A DNA stretch of 64,000 bases from Micromonospora sediminicola (GTDB lineage Bacteria; Actinomycetota; Actinomycetes; Mycobacteriales; Micromonosporaceae), in the NCBI RefSeq assembly GCF_900089585.1, contig NZ_FLRH01000003.1, positions 3,610,501-3,674,500 of the forward strand, given 5' to 3'. The position numbers and the translations under genes are program-made. The notes below the pieces were generated by a model that ran no database searches, was not told the origin of the DNA, and worked only from the letters and a program-made list of their open reading frames with translations. Shown piece by piece: positions 40,589 through 49,762 of the stretch (its first letter is position 1; the number at the start of each line of letters is the position of its first letter).

Positions 40589-41524
40589 ATGAGTACGAGC
40601 ACGGCGGACCGCGCCGACACCGACACCGTGGCCGCCCCCGCCGGCGTGGTGGCGGTCGTCGCCCACCGGAAGAAGACGTTCGGCGGCGGCCTCGACGAGC
40701 TGCGCGCCCGGCTGGCCACCGCCGGCGTCGAGCGGCTGATCTGGCACGAGGTGCCGAAGAGCCGTAAGGCCCCGAAGCGGGTCCGCGCGGCGCTCGACGA
40801 GGGCGCCGACCTGGTGCTGGTCTGGGGCGGGGACGGCATGGTGCAGCGGTGCGCCGACACGCTGGCCGGCACCGGCGTGCCGATGGGCATCCTGCCCGCC
40901 GGCACCGCCAACCTCTTCGCCGCCAACCTCGGTATCCCCGCCGACCTGCCGGAGGCGGTGCGCATCGCGCTGCACGGCCGGCGGCGCCGGCTGGACCTGG
41001 GCCGGCTCAACGGGGAGCACTTCGCGGTGATGGCCGGCGCCGGCTTCGACGGCGACCTGATCCGCGACGCCGACCGCAAGCTCAAGGGCCGGTTCGGCCG
41101 GGTCGCGTACGTCTGGACCGCGTTGCGGCACGTGCGCGGCGAGTGCGTCCGCACCCGGATCCGGGTCGACGGCTCGGACTGGTTCGACGGCGAGGCGAGC
41201 TGCGTGCTGTTCGGCAACGTCGGCACCATCACCGGCGGCATTCCGGCCTTCGACGACGCCCGGCCCGACGACGGGGTGCTCGAGGTCGGCGTCGCCACCG
41301 CCAGCGGCGCCGTGGACTGGGCGCGCACGTTGGGCCGGATGGCCGCCGGCCGCTCCGACGACTCACCGTTCGTGCGGATCACCCGGGGCCGCAAGATCCG
41401 GGTCCGGTTCGCCGCGCCGAAGACGTACGAGCTGGACGGCGGCGCGCGGGGCACGGCGAAACGGCTGAAGGTCACGGTGGTACCGGGCGGATTGACGGTC
41501 TGCTGCCCCGACCCGCTGGACTGA
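40589..41524 (+). CDS. Diacylglycerol/lipid kinase family protein
   Basis: A 311-residue kinase of the DAGK catalytic family (YegS/DgkB/LCB5 type). The nucleotide-binding GGDGMVQ is near residue 80, followed by GILPAGTANLFAANLGIP (about 105-122), and the C-terminal domain has GAGFDGDLI and the closing YELDGG. It probably phosphorylates diacylglycerol or another lipid with ATP at the membrane. The N-terminal 20 residues are variable. The ATG at 40589 fits the start of similarity. Confidence 0.88.
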   Translation: MSTSTADRADTDTVAAPAGVVAVVAHRKKTFGGGLDELRARLATAGVERLIWHEVPKSRKAPKRVRAALDEGADLVLVWGGDGMVQRCADTLAGTGVPMGILPAGTANLFAANLGIPADLPEAVRIALHGRRRRLDLGRLNGEHFAVMAGAGFDGDLIRDADRKLKGRFGRVAYVWTALRHVRGECVRTRIRVDGSDWFDGEASCVLFGNVGTITGGIPAFDDARPDDGVLEVGVATASGAVDWARTLGRMAAGRSDDSPFVRITRGRKIRVRFAAPKTYELDGGARGTAKRLKVTVVPGGLTVCCPDPLD

Positions 41525-41566
41525 CCCGGCCGGCGCCGGGCCGGACGCGCCCGGCAGGATGCGGGC

Positions 41567-42337
41567 ATGCGCGACGACGTACGCGACTACCTCGCCGACC
41601 TGGTGCGGCGCTCCCGGGACGTGCTCGGCGACGACCTGGTCGGGGCGTACGCGGCCGGTTCGGTCGGATTGGGCGCCTACCAGCCGGGCCGCAGCGACGT
41701 GGACGTGGCGCTGCTGGTCGCCGCGTCGCCCGCCGGGGCCGCCCGGCGGGCGCTGGTGGACCGGCTGCGGCACGAGGCGCTGCCCTGCCCGGCGCGCGGC
41801 CTGGAGCTGGTCGTCTACCGCCGCGACGTGGCCGCCTCCGGCACCCCGGAGCCCGGCTTCGAGGTGGAGCTGAACACCGGGGCCACCATGCCGTTCCGGG
41901 CCACCTACGACCCGGCCGACCGGCCCGCCGCCGACGGGCGGTTCTGGTACGCGCTCGACCGCAGCATCCTGCGCCAGTCCGGCCTGACCCTGCTCGGCCC
42001 GCCCGCCGCCGAGGTCTTCGCCGACCCGGCGCCGACCGTGCTGCGGGCGCTGCTGGTCGACGCGCTGCGCTGGTGGCTGGCGCTGCCCACCCCGCCCGGC
42101 GACGCGCCCGCACCCGGGGCCGAGGACGCCGTGCTCGGGGCCTGCCGCGCGCTGGTGCGCTGCCGCGACGGCGTCTGGCTGGGCAAGGTCGACGCCGGCC
42201 TGCGGGTGGCGGCCGACGACCCGGACGCGCCGCTGATCCGGGCCTGCGTCGCCGCCCGCCGGGGCGGCCCGCCCCCGTCCGGCGCGGCGGCCCGCGCGTT
42301 CCAGCGGCGGGTGCTGGCGCAGCTCGACGACGGCTGA
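41567..42337 (+). CDS. ANT(3'')/(9)-like nucleotidyltransferase with DUF4111
   Basis: A 256-residue nucleotidyltransferase. The N-terminal polymerase-beta-like motif is GSVGLGAYQPGRSDVDV (near residues 31-47), with the two catalytic Asp, and the C-terminal half is the helical domain typical of AadA-type aminoglycoside adenylyltransferases, which are of similar length. It may adenylate an aminoglycoside or a housekeeping substrate. No mobile element or resistance cassette surrounds it and its GC content matches its neighbours, so it is a native gene, not a recent resistance acquisition. Confidence 0.75.
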   Translation: MRDDVRDYLADLVRRSRDVLGDDLVGAYAAGSVGLGAYQPGRSDVDVALLVAASPAGAARRALVDRLRHEALPCPARGLELVVYRRDVAASGTPEPGFEVELNTGATMPFRATYDPADRPAADGRFWYALDRSILRQSGLTLLGPPAAEVFADPAPTVLRALLVDALRWWLALPTPPGDAPAPGAEDAVLGACRALVRCRDGVWLGKVDAGLRVAADDPDAPLIRACVAARRGGPPPSGAAARAFQRRVLAQLDDG

Positions 42338-42383
42338 GGAAAATCGATGTCGTCCGGGCCCGCCGTGTGGTTAGGGTCGGACG

Positions 42384-43344
<961 letters not shown>

Positions 43345-43352
<8 letters not shown>

Positions 43353-44145
43353 CACCCTCACCGCCTACCGGGCGCTGGCGCGCGGCGGCACGCTGGTGGC
43401 CGTCACCTACCGGGGCCGGCTGGTGCTGCGCGTGCTCACCGGCTTCTTCCCGCTGCTCATGATGGCGGTCTGGCTGACCGTGGTCGCCGAGGCCGGCCCG
43501 CCGGCCGGCTGGACCAGCGCCGACTTCCTCGCCTACTACGCGGCCGCGACGCTGATGGCGAACCTCTCCGGCGACCACGTCGTCTGGCAGTGGGACGCCG
43601 ACCTGCGCAGCGGCGACCTGTCGCTGCGGCTGCTGCGCCCGCTGCACCCGTTCCACCAGTACGCCGCCGCCGACCTCGGGCAGCGCCTGGTGATCCTGGT
43701 GGCGCTCGCGCCGGCCCTGGCGCTGGCCGCGGTGCTCAGCCCCGACCTGGACTACCCGGTCACCCCGGCCCGACTGGCCGCCGTCGCGGCCGCGGCGGCG
43801 CTGGCGTACGCGTTGGGTCTGCTGACCGCGTCCACGTTCGCGTTGCTCGGCTTCTGGAGCACCCAGACCGCGAACGTGTGGTTGCTCTGGTGGGGGCTCG
43901 GCTCGTTCGCCTCCGGCTGGGTCGCCCCGCTGGAGCTGCTGCCGCCGTGGCTGCGCACCGCCGCGGTGGTGCTGCCCTTCCGCAGCATGATGGGCTTCCC
44001 GGTGGAGCTGGTGACCGGCCGGCTGGACGGTGGTGAGACCGCGCTCGGCTTCGCCGTCGGTCTCGGCTGGCTCGGGGTGTTCGCGCTGCTCTACCGGATC
44101 GGCTGGCGTCGGGCCGTACGCCGGCACCAGGCGGTGGCCGGGTGA
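43345..44145 (+). CDS. ABC-2-type permease 1
   Basis: A 266-residue permease with six hydrophobic helices and a signature ABC-2 layout (DLRSGDLSLRLLRPLHP after helix 2, then WVAPLELLPPWLRT before helix 6). The GTG start overlaps the ATPase by eight bases. With the next gene it probably forms a heterodimeric membrane channel. Related three-gene sets have been linked to export of cationic drugs, but the substrate here is unknown. Confidence 0.88.
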
Positions 44146-44930
44146 TCCGCCGGCAGCTGCGGGTGCTGCGGATCTGCTGGCGCGCGGCGGTCGCCGCCGA
44201 CCTGGAGTACCGGTTGCAGTTCCTCTCCGCCGCCGCGTTGAGCGCGTTCTGGATGGTGTGGGCCGTGGCCGGGGCCTCGGTCTACTTCCGCTTCGCCGGG
44301 TCCGTGGCCGGTTGGACGCACGGCGAGGTGCTGGTCGTCATCGGCCTGTTCTTCACGCTCAACGGCCTGCGCCAGACGCTGCTGCAACCCAACCTGGAAC
44401 TGATGAGCGACCACGTCCGCCGCGGCACCCTCGACTTCCTGCTCACCAAGCCGTTCGATGCCCAACTGCTGGTGAGCCTCGGACGGGTGCGGGTGACCAA
44501 CCTGCTCGACCCGGCGCTGGGCCTGGTGCTCGTCACGGTGGGCGTGGTGCTGTCCGGGCGCGGGGTCTCGCCGGGCCGGCTGGCCGCCTTCCTGCTGCTG
44601 TTGGGCTGCGCCGCGGTGCTGCTGTACGCGCTGACCGTGCTGCTGATGGCGGCGACCGTGGTGCTGGTGGCGGCGGAGGACCTGGACCGGGTCTCGTTCG
44701 CCTTCGTCGAGCTGTCCCGCTTCCCGGTCGACCTCTACCGCGACCCGGCCCGCACGCTGCTCACCGTCGTCCCGGTCGCGTTCCTCACCACGTACCCGGG
44801 TGCGGCCCTGCTGGGCCGGCTCGACGCCCGGATGCTGCCGGTCGCGGTGGCGGTGGCCGCCGGCGCGGTGGTGGTGGCCACCGGGGCGTGGCGGCGGGCG
44901 CTGCGGTCGTACGCCGGGGCGGGCGGCTGA
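44142..44930 (+). CDS. ABC-2-type permease 2 (DUF990-like)
   Basis: A 262-residue permease with about six helices, similar in design to its neighbour: VRRGTLDFLLTKPFDAQL near residue 90 and a C-terminal FLTTYPGAALLGRLD. The GTG start overlaps the previous stop by four bases (GTGA), so the three ABC genes are translationally coupled. It completes the exporter. Confidence 0.88.
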   Translation: MIRRQLRVLRICWRAAVAADLEYRLQFLSAAALSAFWMVWAVAGASVYFRFAGSVAGWTHGEVLVVIGLFFTLNGLRQTLLQPNLELMSDHVRRGTLDFLLTKPFDAQLLVSLGRVRVTNLLDPALGLVLVTVGVVLSGRGVSPGRLAAFLLLLGCAAVLLYALTVLLMAATVVLVAAEDLDRVSFAFVELSRFPVDLYRDPARTLLTVVPVAFLTTYPGAALLGRLDARMLPVAVAVAAGAVVVATGAWRRALRSYAGAGG

Positions 44931-44991
44931 CCGGCGCGCCGCCGGGCCGTCCCCGCCGGTGACTAGGGTGGGCGGGGGAGGTGCGGTGATC

Positions 44992-47781
44992 ATGGAGCTG
45001 AGCGCGGAGATCCGGGCCGGGCTGGAGTCGGTGGTGCCCGGCGGGGTGGCGACCCGGGCGGCGGACCGGCTGCGGCTGGCCCACGACGCGTCGCACTACC
45101 TGCTGCACCCCGGCGCGGTGGTCACCCCGACCGACGCCGGCCAGGTCGCCGCGCTGCTCGCGCAGAGCCGGCGCGGCGGCGTCCCGCTGACCTTCCGCTC
45201 CGGCGGCACCAGCCTCAGCGGCCAGGCGGTCACCGACCGGCTGCTGGTCGACGTCCGCCGACACTTCCGCGACCTGACCGTGCTCGACGACGGGCGGCGG
45301 GTCCGGGTGCAGCCCGGCGTGGTGCTGCGCCAGGTCAACGCGCGGCTCGCGCCGTACGGCCGCAAGCTCGGCCCGGACCCGGCCAGCGAGTCCGCGTGCA
45401 CCGTCGGCGGCGTGGTCGCCAACAACTCCAGCGGCATGACCTGCGGCACCGAGTTCAACACCTACCGGACGCTGGAGTCGCTGGTGCTGGTGCTGCCCAG
45501 CGGCACCGTGCTGGACACCGGCGGCGCGGACGCCGACGCCCGGCTGCGCGCCGCCGAGCCGGACCTGCACGCCGGGCTGCTGCGGTTGCGCGACCGGGTG
45601 CGCGGCAACCCCGACTCGGTGCGCCGGGTCCGCGCCCAGTACGCCATGAAGAACACCATGGGGTACGGCGTGAACGCGTTCCTCGACCACGACGACCCGG
45701 TCGACCTGCTCACCCGGCTGGTGGTCGGCAGTGAGGGCACGCTCGCGTTCGTCGCGTCGGCGACGTTCCGCACCGTACCGGTGCACCGGCACGCCGCGAC
45801 CGGTCTGCTGGTCTTCGACTCGCTCGGCGCGGCGACGGCCGCCATGCCGGAGCTGGTGGCCGCCGGGCCGGCGGCGGTCGAGCTGCTCGACGCCGCCGCC
45901 CTGCGGGTCGCCCAGCGGGACCCGAAGGCGGACGCCGCGCTGCGCGGCCTGGCCGTGCGCGGGCACGCCGCGCTGCTGGTCGAGTGGCAGGAGTCCGACC
46001 CGGACGCGCTGGCCGGGCGGGTCGCCGCCGCCGAGCCGGTGCTGGCCGGGCTGCCGTTGACCGCGCCGGCCCGGCTCAGCGGGGAACCCGCCGCCCGCGC
46101 CGCGCTCTGGCACATCCGCAAGGGTCTCTACGCCGCGGTGGCCGGCGCCCGCCCGTCCGGCACCACCGCGCTGCTGGAGGACGTCGCCGTGCCGGTCGAG
46201 GCCCTCGCGGGCACCTGCGCGGCGTTGGCCGAGCTGTTCGACCGGCACCGCTACGCCGACAGCGTGATCTTCGGCCACGCCAAGGACGGCAACCTGCACT
46301 TCATGCTCAACGAGCGGTTCGCCGACGGCGCGGCCCCCACCCGCTACGCCGACTTCACCGAGGAGATGGTCGACCTGGTCCTCGGCCACGGCGGCACGCT
46401 GAAGGCCGAGCACGGCACCGGCCGGGTGATGGCCCCCTACGTGCGCCGCCAGTTCGGCGACGAGCTGTACGACGTGATGCGGCAGGTGAAGACGCTCTGC
46501 GACCCGGACGGCGTGCTCAACCCCGGCGTGCTGCTCAGCGACGACCCGGAAATCCACCTGCGGCACCTGAAGACCGTGCCGACGGTGGAGGAGGAGGTGG
46601 ACCGGTGCGTCGAGTGCGGCTACTGCGAGCCGGTCTGCCCCAGCCGCGACCTCACCACCACGCCCCGGCAGCGGATCGTGCTGCGCCGCGAGATCGCCGC
46701 CGCCGAGGCCGCCGGCGACCGGGCGCTGGCCCGGGAGCTGACCGACGCGTACGACTACGACGCGGTGCAGACCTGCGCCGTGGACGGCATGTGCGCCACC
46801 GCCTGCCCGGTCCTGATCAACACGGGTGACCTGGTCAAGCGGCTGCGCGCCGAGGAGCACGGGCGGGCCACGCGCACCGGCTGGCGGGGCGCGGCCCGAC
46901 GCTGGGACGCCACCACCCGGGGCATGGCCCGGGGGCTGGACCTGGCCGGCGCGCTGCCGCCCGCGCTGCCCGAGGCGGCCACCCGGGCCGCCCGCGCCGT
47001 GCTCGGCGCGGACCGGGTGCCGCAGTGGCGGCGGGACCTGCCGCGCGGCGGCACGCCCCGCCAGGCCCACCCGGCGGACGACCCGGACGCCGTCTTCGTG
47101 CCGTCCTGCCTCGGCACGCTGTTCGCCCCGGCCGAGGGCGGCGTCGGCGTGGCCGCCGCGCTGCTCACGCTCGCCGACCGGGCCGGCGTCCGCCTGCTCG
47201 TGCCGGACGGGATCGGCGACCTCTGCTGCGGCACGCCCTGGTCGTCCAAGGGCCTCACCGACGGCTACCGCGCGGTGCGCGACCGGGTCCCGCCGGTGCT
47301 GCGCGCGGCCAGCCGCGACGGGGCGCTGCCGGTGGTCAGCGACGCCGCCTCCTGCACCGAGGGCTTCGACCGGCTGCTCGCCGACGCCGGTGACCTGCGG
47401 GTGGTCGACGCCGTCTCCTACACCGCCGCCACGCTGCTGCCGCGACTGACCGTACGCCGGCGGCTCGGCTCGCTCGCGCTGCACCCGACCTGCTCGTCCA
47501 CCCGGCTCGGCCTGGACGACGCGCTGCTCACGGTGGCCCGCGCGATCGCCGACGAGGTGGTGGTCCCGGATGGCTGGCAGTGCTGCGGCTTCGCCGGCGA
47601 CCGGGGCCTGCTGCACCCGGAGCTGACCGCGTCGGCCACCCGGGCCGAGGCCGCCGCCGTCACCGCGCGCCCCTTCGACGGGTACGCCTCGGTGAACCGC
47701 ACCTGCGAGATCGGCCTGGCCCGGGCCACCGGGCAGCCGTACCGACACCTGCTGGAGCTGCTGGCCGAGGTGACCGCCTGA
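44992..47781 (+). CDS. FAD/Fe-S D-lactate dehydrogenase-type oxidoreductase
   Basis: A 929-residue fusion of three modules. The FAD-binding FAD_4 domain (about 30-270: PLTFRSGGTSLSGQA, VGGVVANNSSGM) and FAD-oxidase C-terminal domain (to about 520) come first. A 4Fe-4S ferredoxin domain follows, with CVECGYCEPVCP near 538 and CAVDGMCATACP near 595. Two CCG domains close the protein (GDLCCGTP, CCGFAGDRG), as in GlcF or LutA. It is a respiratory D-2-hydroxyacid (probably D-lactate) dehydrogenase that feeds electrons to quinone. ATG 44992 is preferred over in-frame GTG 44986 for spacing to GGGGGAGG. The next gene overlaps its stop by one base. Confidence 0.9.
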   Translation: MELSAEIRAGLESVVPGGVATRAADRLRLAHDASHYLLHPGAVVTPTDAGQVAALLAQSRRGGVPLTFRSGGTSLSGQAVTDRLLVDVRRHFRDLTVLDDGRRVRVQPGVVLRQVNARLAPYGRKLGPDPASESACTVGGVVANNSSGMTCGTEFNTYRTLESLVLVLPSGTVLDTGGADADARLRAAEPDLHAGLLRLRDRVRGNPDSVRRVRAQYAMKNTMGYGVNAFLDHDDPVDLLTRLVVGSEGTLAFVASATFRTVPVHRHAATGLLVFDSLGAATAAMPELVAAGPAAVELLDAAALRVAQRDPKADAALRGLAVRGHAALLVEWQESDPDALAGRVAAAEPVLAGLPLTAPARLSGEPAARAALWHIRKGLYAAVAGARPSGTTALLEDVAVPVEALAGTCAALAELFDRHRYADSVIFGHAKDGNLHFMLNERFADGAAPTRYADFTEEMVDLVLGHGGTLKAEHGTGRVMAPYVRRQFGDELYDVMRQVKTLCDPDGVLNPGVLLSDDPEIHLRHLKTVPTVEEEVDRCVECGYCEPVCPSRDLTTTPRQRIVLRREIAAAEAAGDRALARELTDAYDYDAVQTCAVDGMCATACPVLINTGDLVKRLRAEEHGRATRTGWRGAARRWDATTRGMARGLDLAGALPPALPEAATRAARAVLGADRVPQWRRDLPRGGTPRQAHPADDPDAVFVPSCLGTLFAPAEGGVGVAAALLTLADRAGVRLLVPDGIGDLCCGTPWSSKGLTDGYRAVRDRVPPVLRAASRDGALPVVSDAASCTEGFDRLLADAGDLRVVDAVSYTAATLLPRLTVRRRLGSLALHPTCSSTRLGLDDALLTVARAIADEVVVPDGWQCCGFAGDRGLLHPELTASATRAEAAAVTARPFDGYASVNRTCEIGLARATGQPYRHLLELLAEVTA

Positions 47782-48203
47782 TGGGGCGCAGCTGGTGGCT
47801 CGCCGGGCTGATGCTCGTCGTCGGCGTGCTGGTGGGCGTCGCCCAGGAGGGCGTGGCGTCGTCCGTGCTGGGCTTCGCGGGCTTCGCCGTCCTGGCCGCG
47901 CTTTTCTCGCCGCTGGCCTTCCCCCGGTCGCTGAGCGCGGCCGAGGCGCGCCGGCGCAGCGCGCGCGACGGCCGCCCGGTCGTCTACTGGCGTCCCGGCT
48001 GCACCTACTGCCTCCGGTTGCGCCTGCGACTGGGCCGGCACGCCGGGCGGGCGCACTGGGTGGACATCTGGCGTGACCCGGAGGCAGCGGCGGCGGTCCG
48101 GGCGGTCACCGGCGGCGACGAGACCGTCCCGACGGTGGTGCTGCCGGACCAGGCCGTGGTGAACCCCGACCCGGCCTGGCTGCGCGCGCGGCTCCGGGCC
48201 TGA
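47781..48203 (+). CDS. Membrane-anchored glutaredoxin-like protein
   Basis: A 140-residue protein with two hydrophobic helices (about 5-47) followed by a glutaredoxin/mycoredoxin-type domain: VVYWRPGCTYC (CxxC near 75-78), then TVPTVVLPDQ with the cis-Pro and a C-terminal helix. It probably reduces disulfides on the cytoplasmic face of the membrane. Its ATG shares a base with the previous stop (TGATG), so it is coupled to the Fe-S dehydrogenase and may protect or repair it (inference). Confidence 0.82.
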   Translation: MGRSWWLAGLMLVVGVLVGVAQEGVASSVLGFAGFAVLAALFSPLAFPRSLSAAEARRRSARDGRPVVYWRPGCTYCLRLRLRLGRHAGRAHWVDIWRDPEAAAAVRAVTGGDETVPTVVLPDQAVVNPDPAWLRARLRA

Positions 48204-48210
48204 CGGCGGG

Positions 48211-48234
48211 GCCGGCCGGGGCCCGACGGCCGGC
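48211..48234. terminator. Short hairpin between convergent genes
   Basis: GCCGGCC (48211-48217) pairs with GGCCGGC (48228-48234) around a ten-base loop, between the glutaredoxin-like gene and the nitronate monooxygenase gene. Confidence 0.45.
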
Positions 48235-48235
48235 T

Positions 48236-49267
48236 TCAGAGCGGGCGGGTCAGCTCCGCGACCAGGTCGGCGACCGGCGCCGCCCGGGCGCCGCGCCAGC
48301 CGGTGCCGGCCCACAGGTGCAACCGGTCGGCGTCACCGGCCCCGGCGGCGGCGACCCGCAACGGCCGGGTCAGGTGGTGCAGCGCCGGATAGCCGAGCGG
48401 GGCCGCCGCGTCGTGCCGCTCGACGAAGCGGTTGCGCAGCGCCCGCGCGGGACGGCCGGTGAACGCGCGGGTGACCACGGTCCGGTCCCGGGCCGGGTCG
48501 CCGAGCGCGTCCCGGTGGGTCCGCCCGGTGCCGCTCTCGTCCGCCAGCAGCAACAGCGTGCCGACCAGCACCCCGACCGCGCCGGCGGCGAGCGCGTCGG
48601 CGACGTCCCGCCCGCCGCCCACCCCGCCCGCGGCGAGGACCGGCAGCCCGGTGCGTCCGGCCACCTGCCGGACCAGGTCCGGCAGCGGACGCGGCGCGGG
48701 TGGGGCCGCCGGGGTGAACGTGCCGAGGTGGCCGCCGGCCGCCCCGCTCTGCGCCACCAGCCCGTCCACCCCGAGGTCGGCAGCGGCCGCCGCCTCCTCC
48801 GGCCCGGTCACGGTGACCAGCACCCGGCTGCCGGCCCGGCGCAGGTCCCGGACCACGGCTGCCGGCGGTGGGCCGAACGTGAAGCTGACCACCGGCACCG
48901 GTTCGCGGCGCAGCAGGTCGAGCTTGCCGTCCCAGTGGTCGTCGTCGGCGACCCGGTCGGCCGTCGCGAGGTCCAGGCCGTAGGGCGCGCCCTCGGGCGC
49001 GATCCGGTCCGCGTAGCGGCGGAACTCCGCCTCCGTGACCGGCACCGGGGTGGGCACGAAGACGTTCACCCCGAACGGGTGGCCGCCGGCCCGCAACTCG
49101 GCGATCTCCGCCGCCACCGCCTCGGGGGTGCGGTAGCCGGCGGCGAGGAAGGCGAAGCCGCCGGCCGTACCCACCGCCGTCGCGAGCCGGGTGGTGGACG
49201 GCCCGCCGGCCATCGGCGCCGCCACCACCGGCAGGTCCACCCCGAGCAGATCCCGAATTCCCGTCAC
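48236..49267 (-). CDS. Nitronate monooxygenase-family protein
   Basis: A 343-residue FMN-dependent TIM-barrel enzyme. Hallmarks: VVAAPMAGGPSTTRLA (near 14), VVSFTFGPPP (near 120), DGLVAQSGAAGGHLG (near 165) and LPVLAAGGVGGGRDV (near 213) for phosphate binding of FMN. It probably oxidises propionate-3-nitronate or related alkyl nitronates; enoyl reductases such as FabK share the fold. The GTG start begins at the first strand of the barrel. It stands alone. Confidence 0.88.
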   Translation of the reverse strand: MTGIRDLLGVDLPVVAAPMAGGPSTTRLATAVGTAGGFAFLAAGYRTPEAVAAEIAELRAGGHPFGVNVFVPTPVPVTEAEFRRYADRIAPEGAPYGLDLATADRVADDDHWDGKLDLLRREPVPVVSFTFGPPPAAVVRDLRRAGSRVLVTVTGPEEAAAAADLGVDGLVAQSGAAGGHLGTFTPAAPPAPRPLPDLVRQVAGRTGLPVLAAGGVGGGRDVADALAAGAVGVLVGTLLLLADESGTGRTHRDALGDPARDRTVVTRAFTGRPARALRNRFVERHDAAAPLGYPALHHLTRPLRVAAAGAGDADRLHLWAGTGWRGARAAPVADLVAELTRPL

Positions 49268-49339
49268 CGCCCCAGTCTGCCGCCTCCGCGACCCGGAACC
49301 GGGGCTGCCGGCGGGAGCGGTCGTGGTTAGGCTCGGGCG

Positions 49340-49720
49340 ATGCATCGATCCCGGCTGTACGCCCTGATCATCGACGCGCCCCAGAAGTCCGCGGGGGAGG
49401 TCACCGCGTTCTGGTCCGCCGCGCTCGGCGCCGACGTCCGCACCCACCCGAGCGAGCCCGAGTTCACCGGCCTGGCCGACGTGGTGCCGGGTCTGGTCAC
49501 CGCCGTGCAGGCGGTGGACGACGCGCCCCGCCACCACCTCGACATCGAGACCGACGACGTGCCGGCCGAGGTCGAGCGGTTGCGGGGGTTGGGCGCCATC
49601 CCGGTCTCCCGGTGGCAGGACTGCCACGTGCTGCGGGCGCCGGGGGGTCACCTGGTCTGCGTGATCCCGGTGGCCAGCGACCCGGAGCTGTTCGCGTCGA
49701 CCGCCACCCGCTGGCCGTGA
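49340..49720 (+). CDS. VOC-superfamily protein
   Basis: A 126-residue vicinal-oxygen-chelate protein: LYALIIDAPQKSAGEVTAFWSAALGA at the start, HHLDIETDDVPAEVERL in the centre and a final CHVLRAPGGHLVCVIP. Function unknown; such proteins include small lyases, dioxygenases and resistance proteins. TAGGCT lies six bases before ATG 49340, so a leaderless mRNA is likely. A strong hairpin follows its stop. Confidence 0.8.
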   Translation: MHRSRLYALIIDAPQKSAGEVTAFWSAALGADVRTHPSEPEFTGLADVVPGLVTAVQAVDDAPRHHLDIETDDVPAEVERLRGLGAIPVSRWQDCHVLRAPGGHLVCVIPVASDPELFASTATRWP

Positions 49721-49722
49721 GG

Positions 49723-49756
49723 CCGGCGCCCCGGCCGGTGAGGGCCGGGGCGCCGG
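49723..49756. terminator. Bidirectional hairpin terminator
   Basis: A perfect 14-bp stem (49723-49736 with 49743-49756; arm CCGGCGCCCCGGCC) and six-base loop separate the convergent VOC and GH81 genes. Confidence 0.75.
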
Positions 49757-49762
49757 AGCCGG

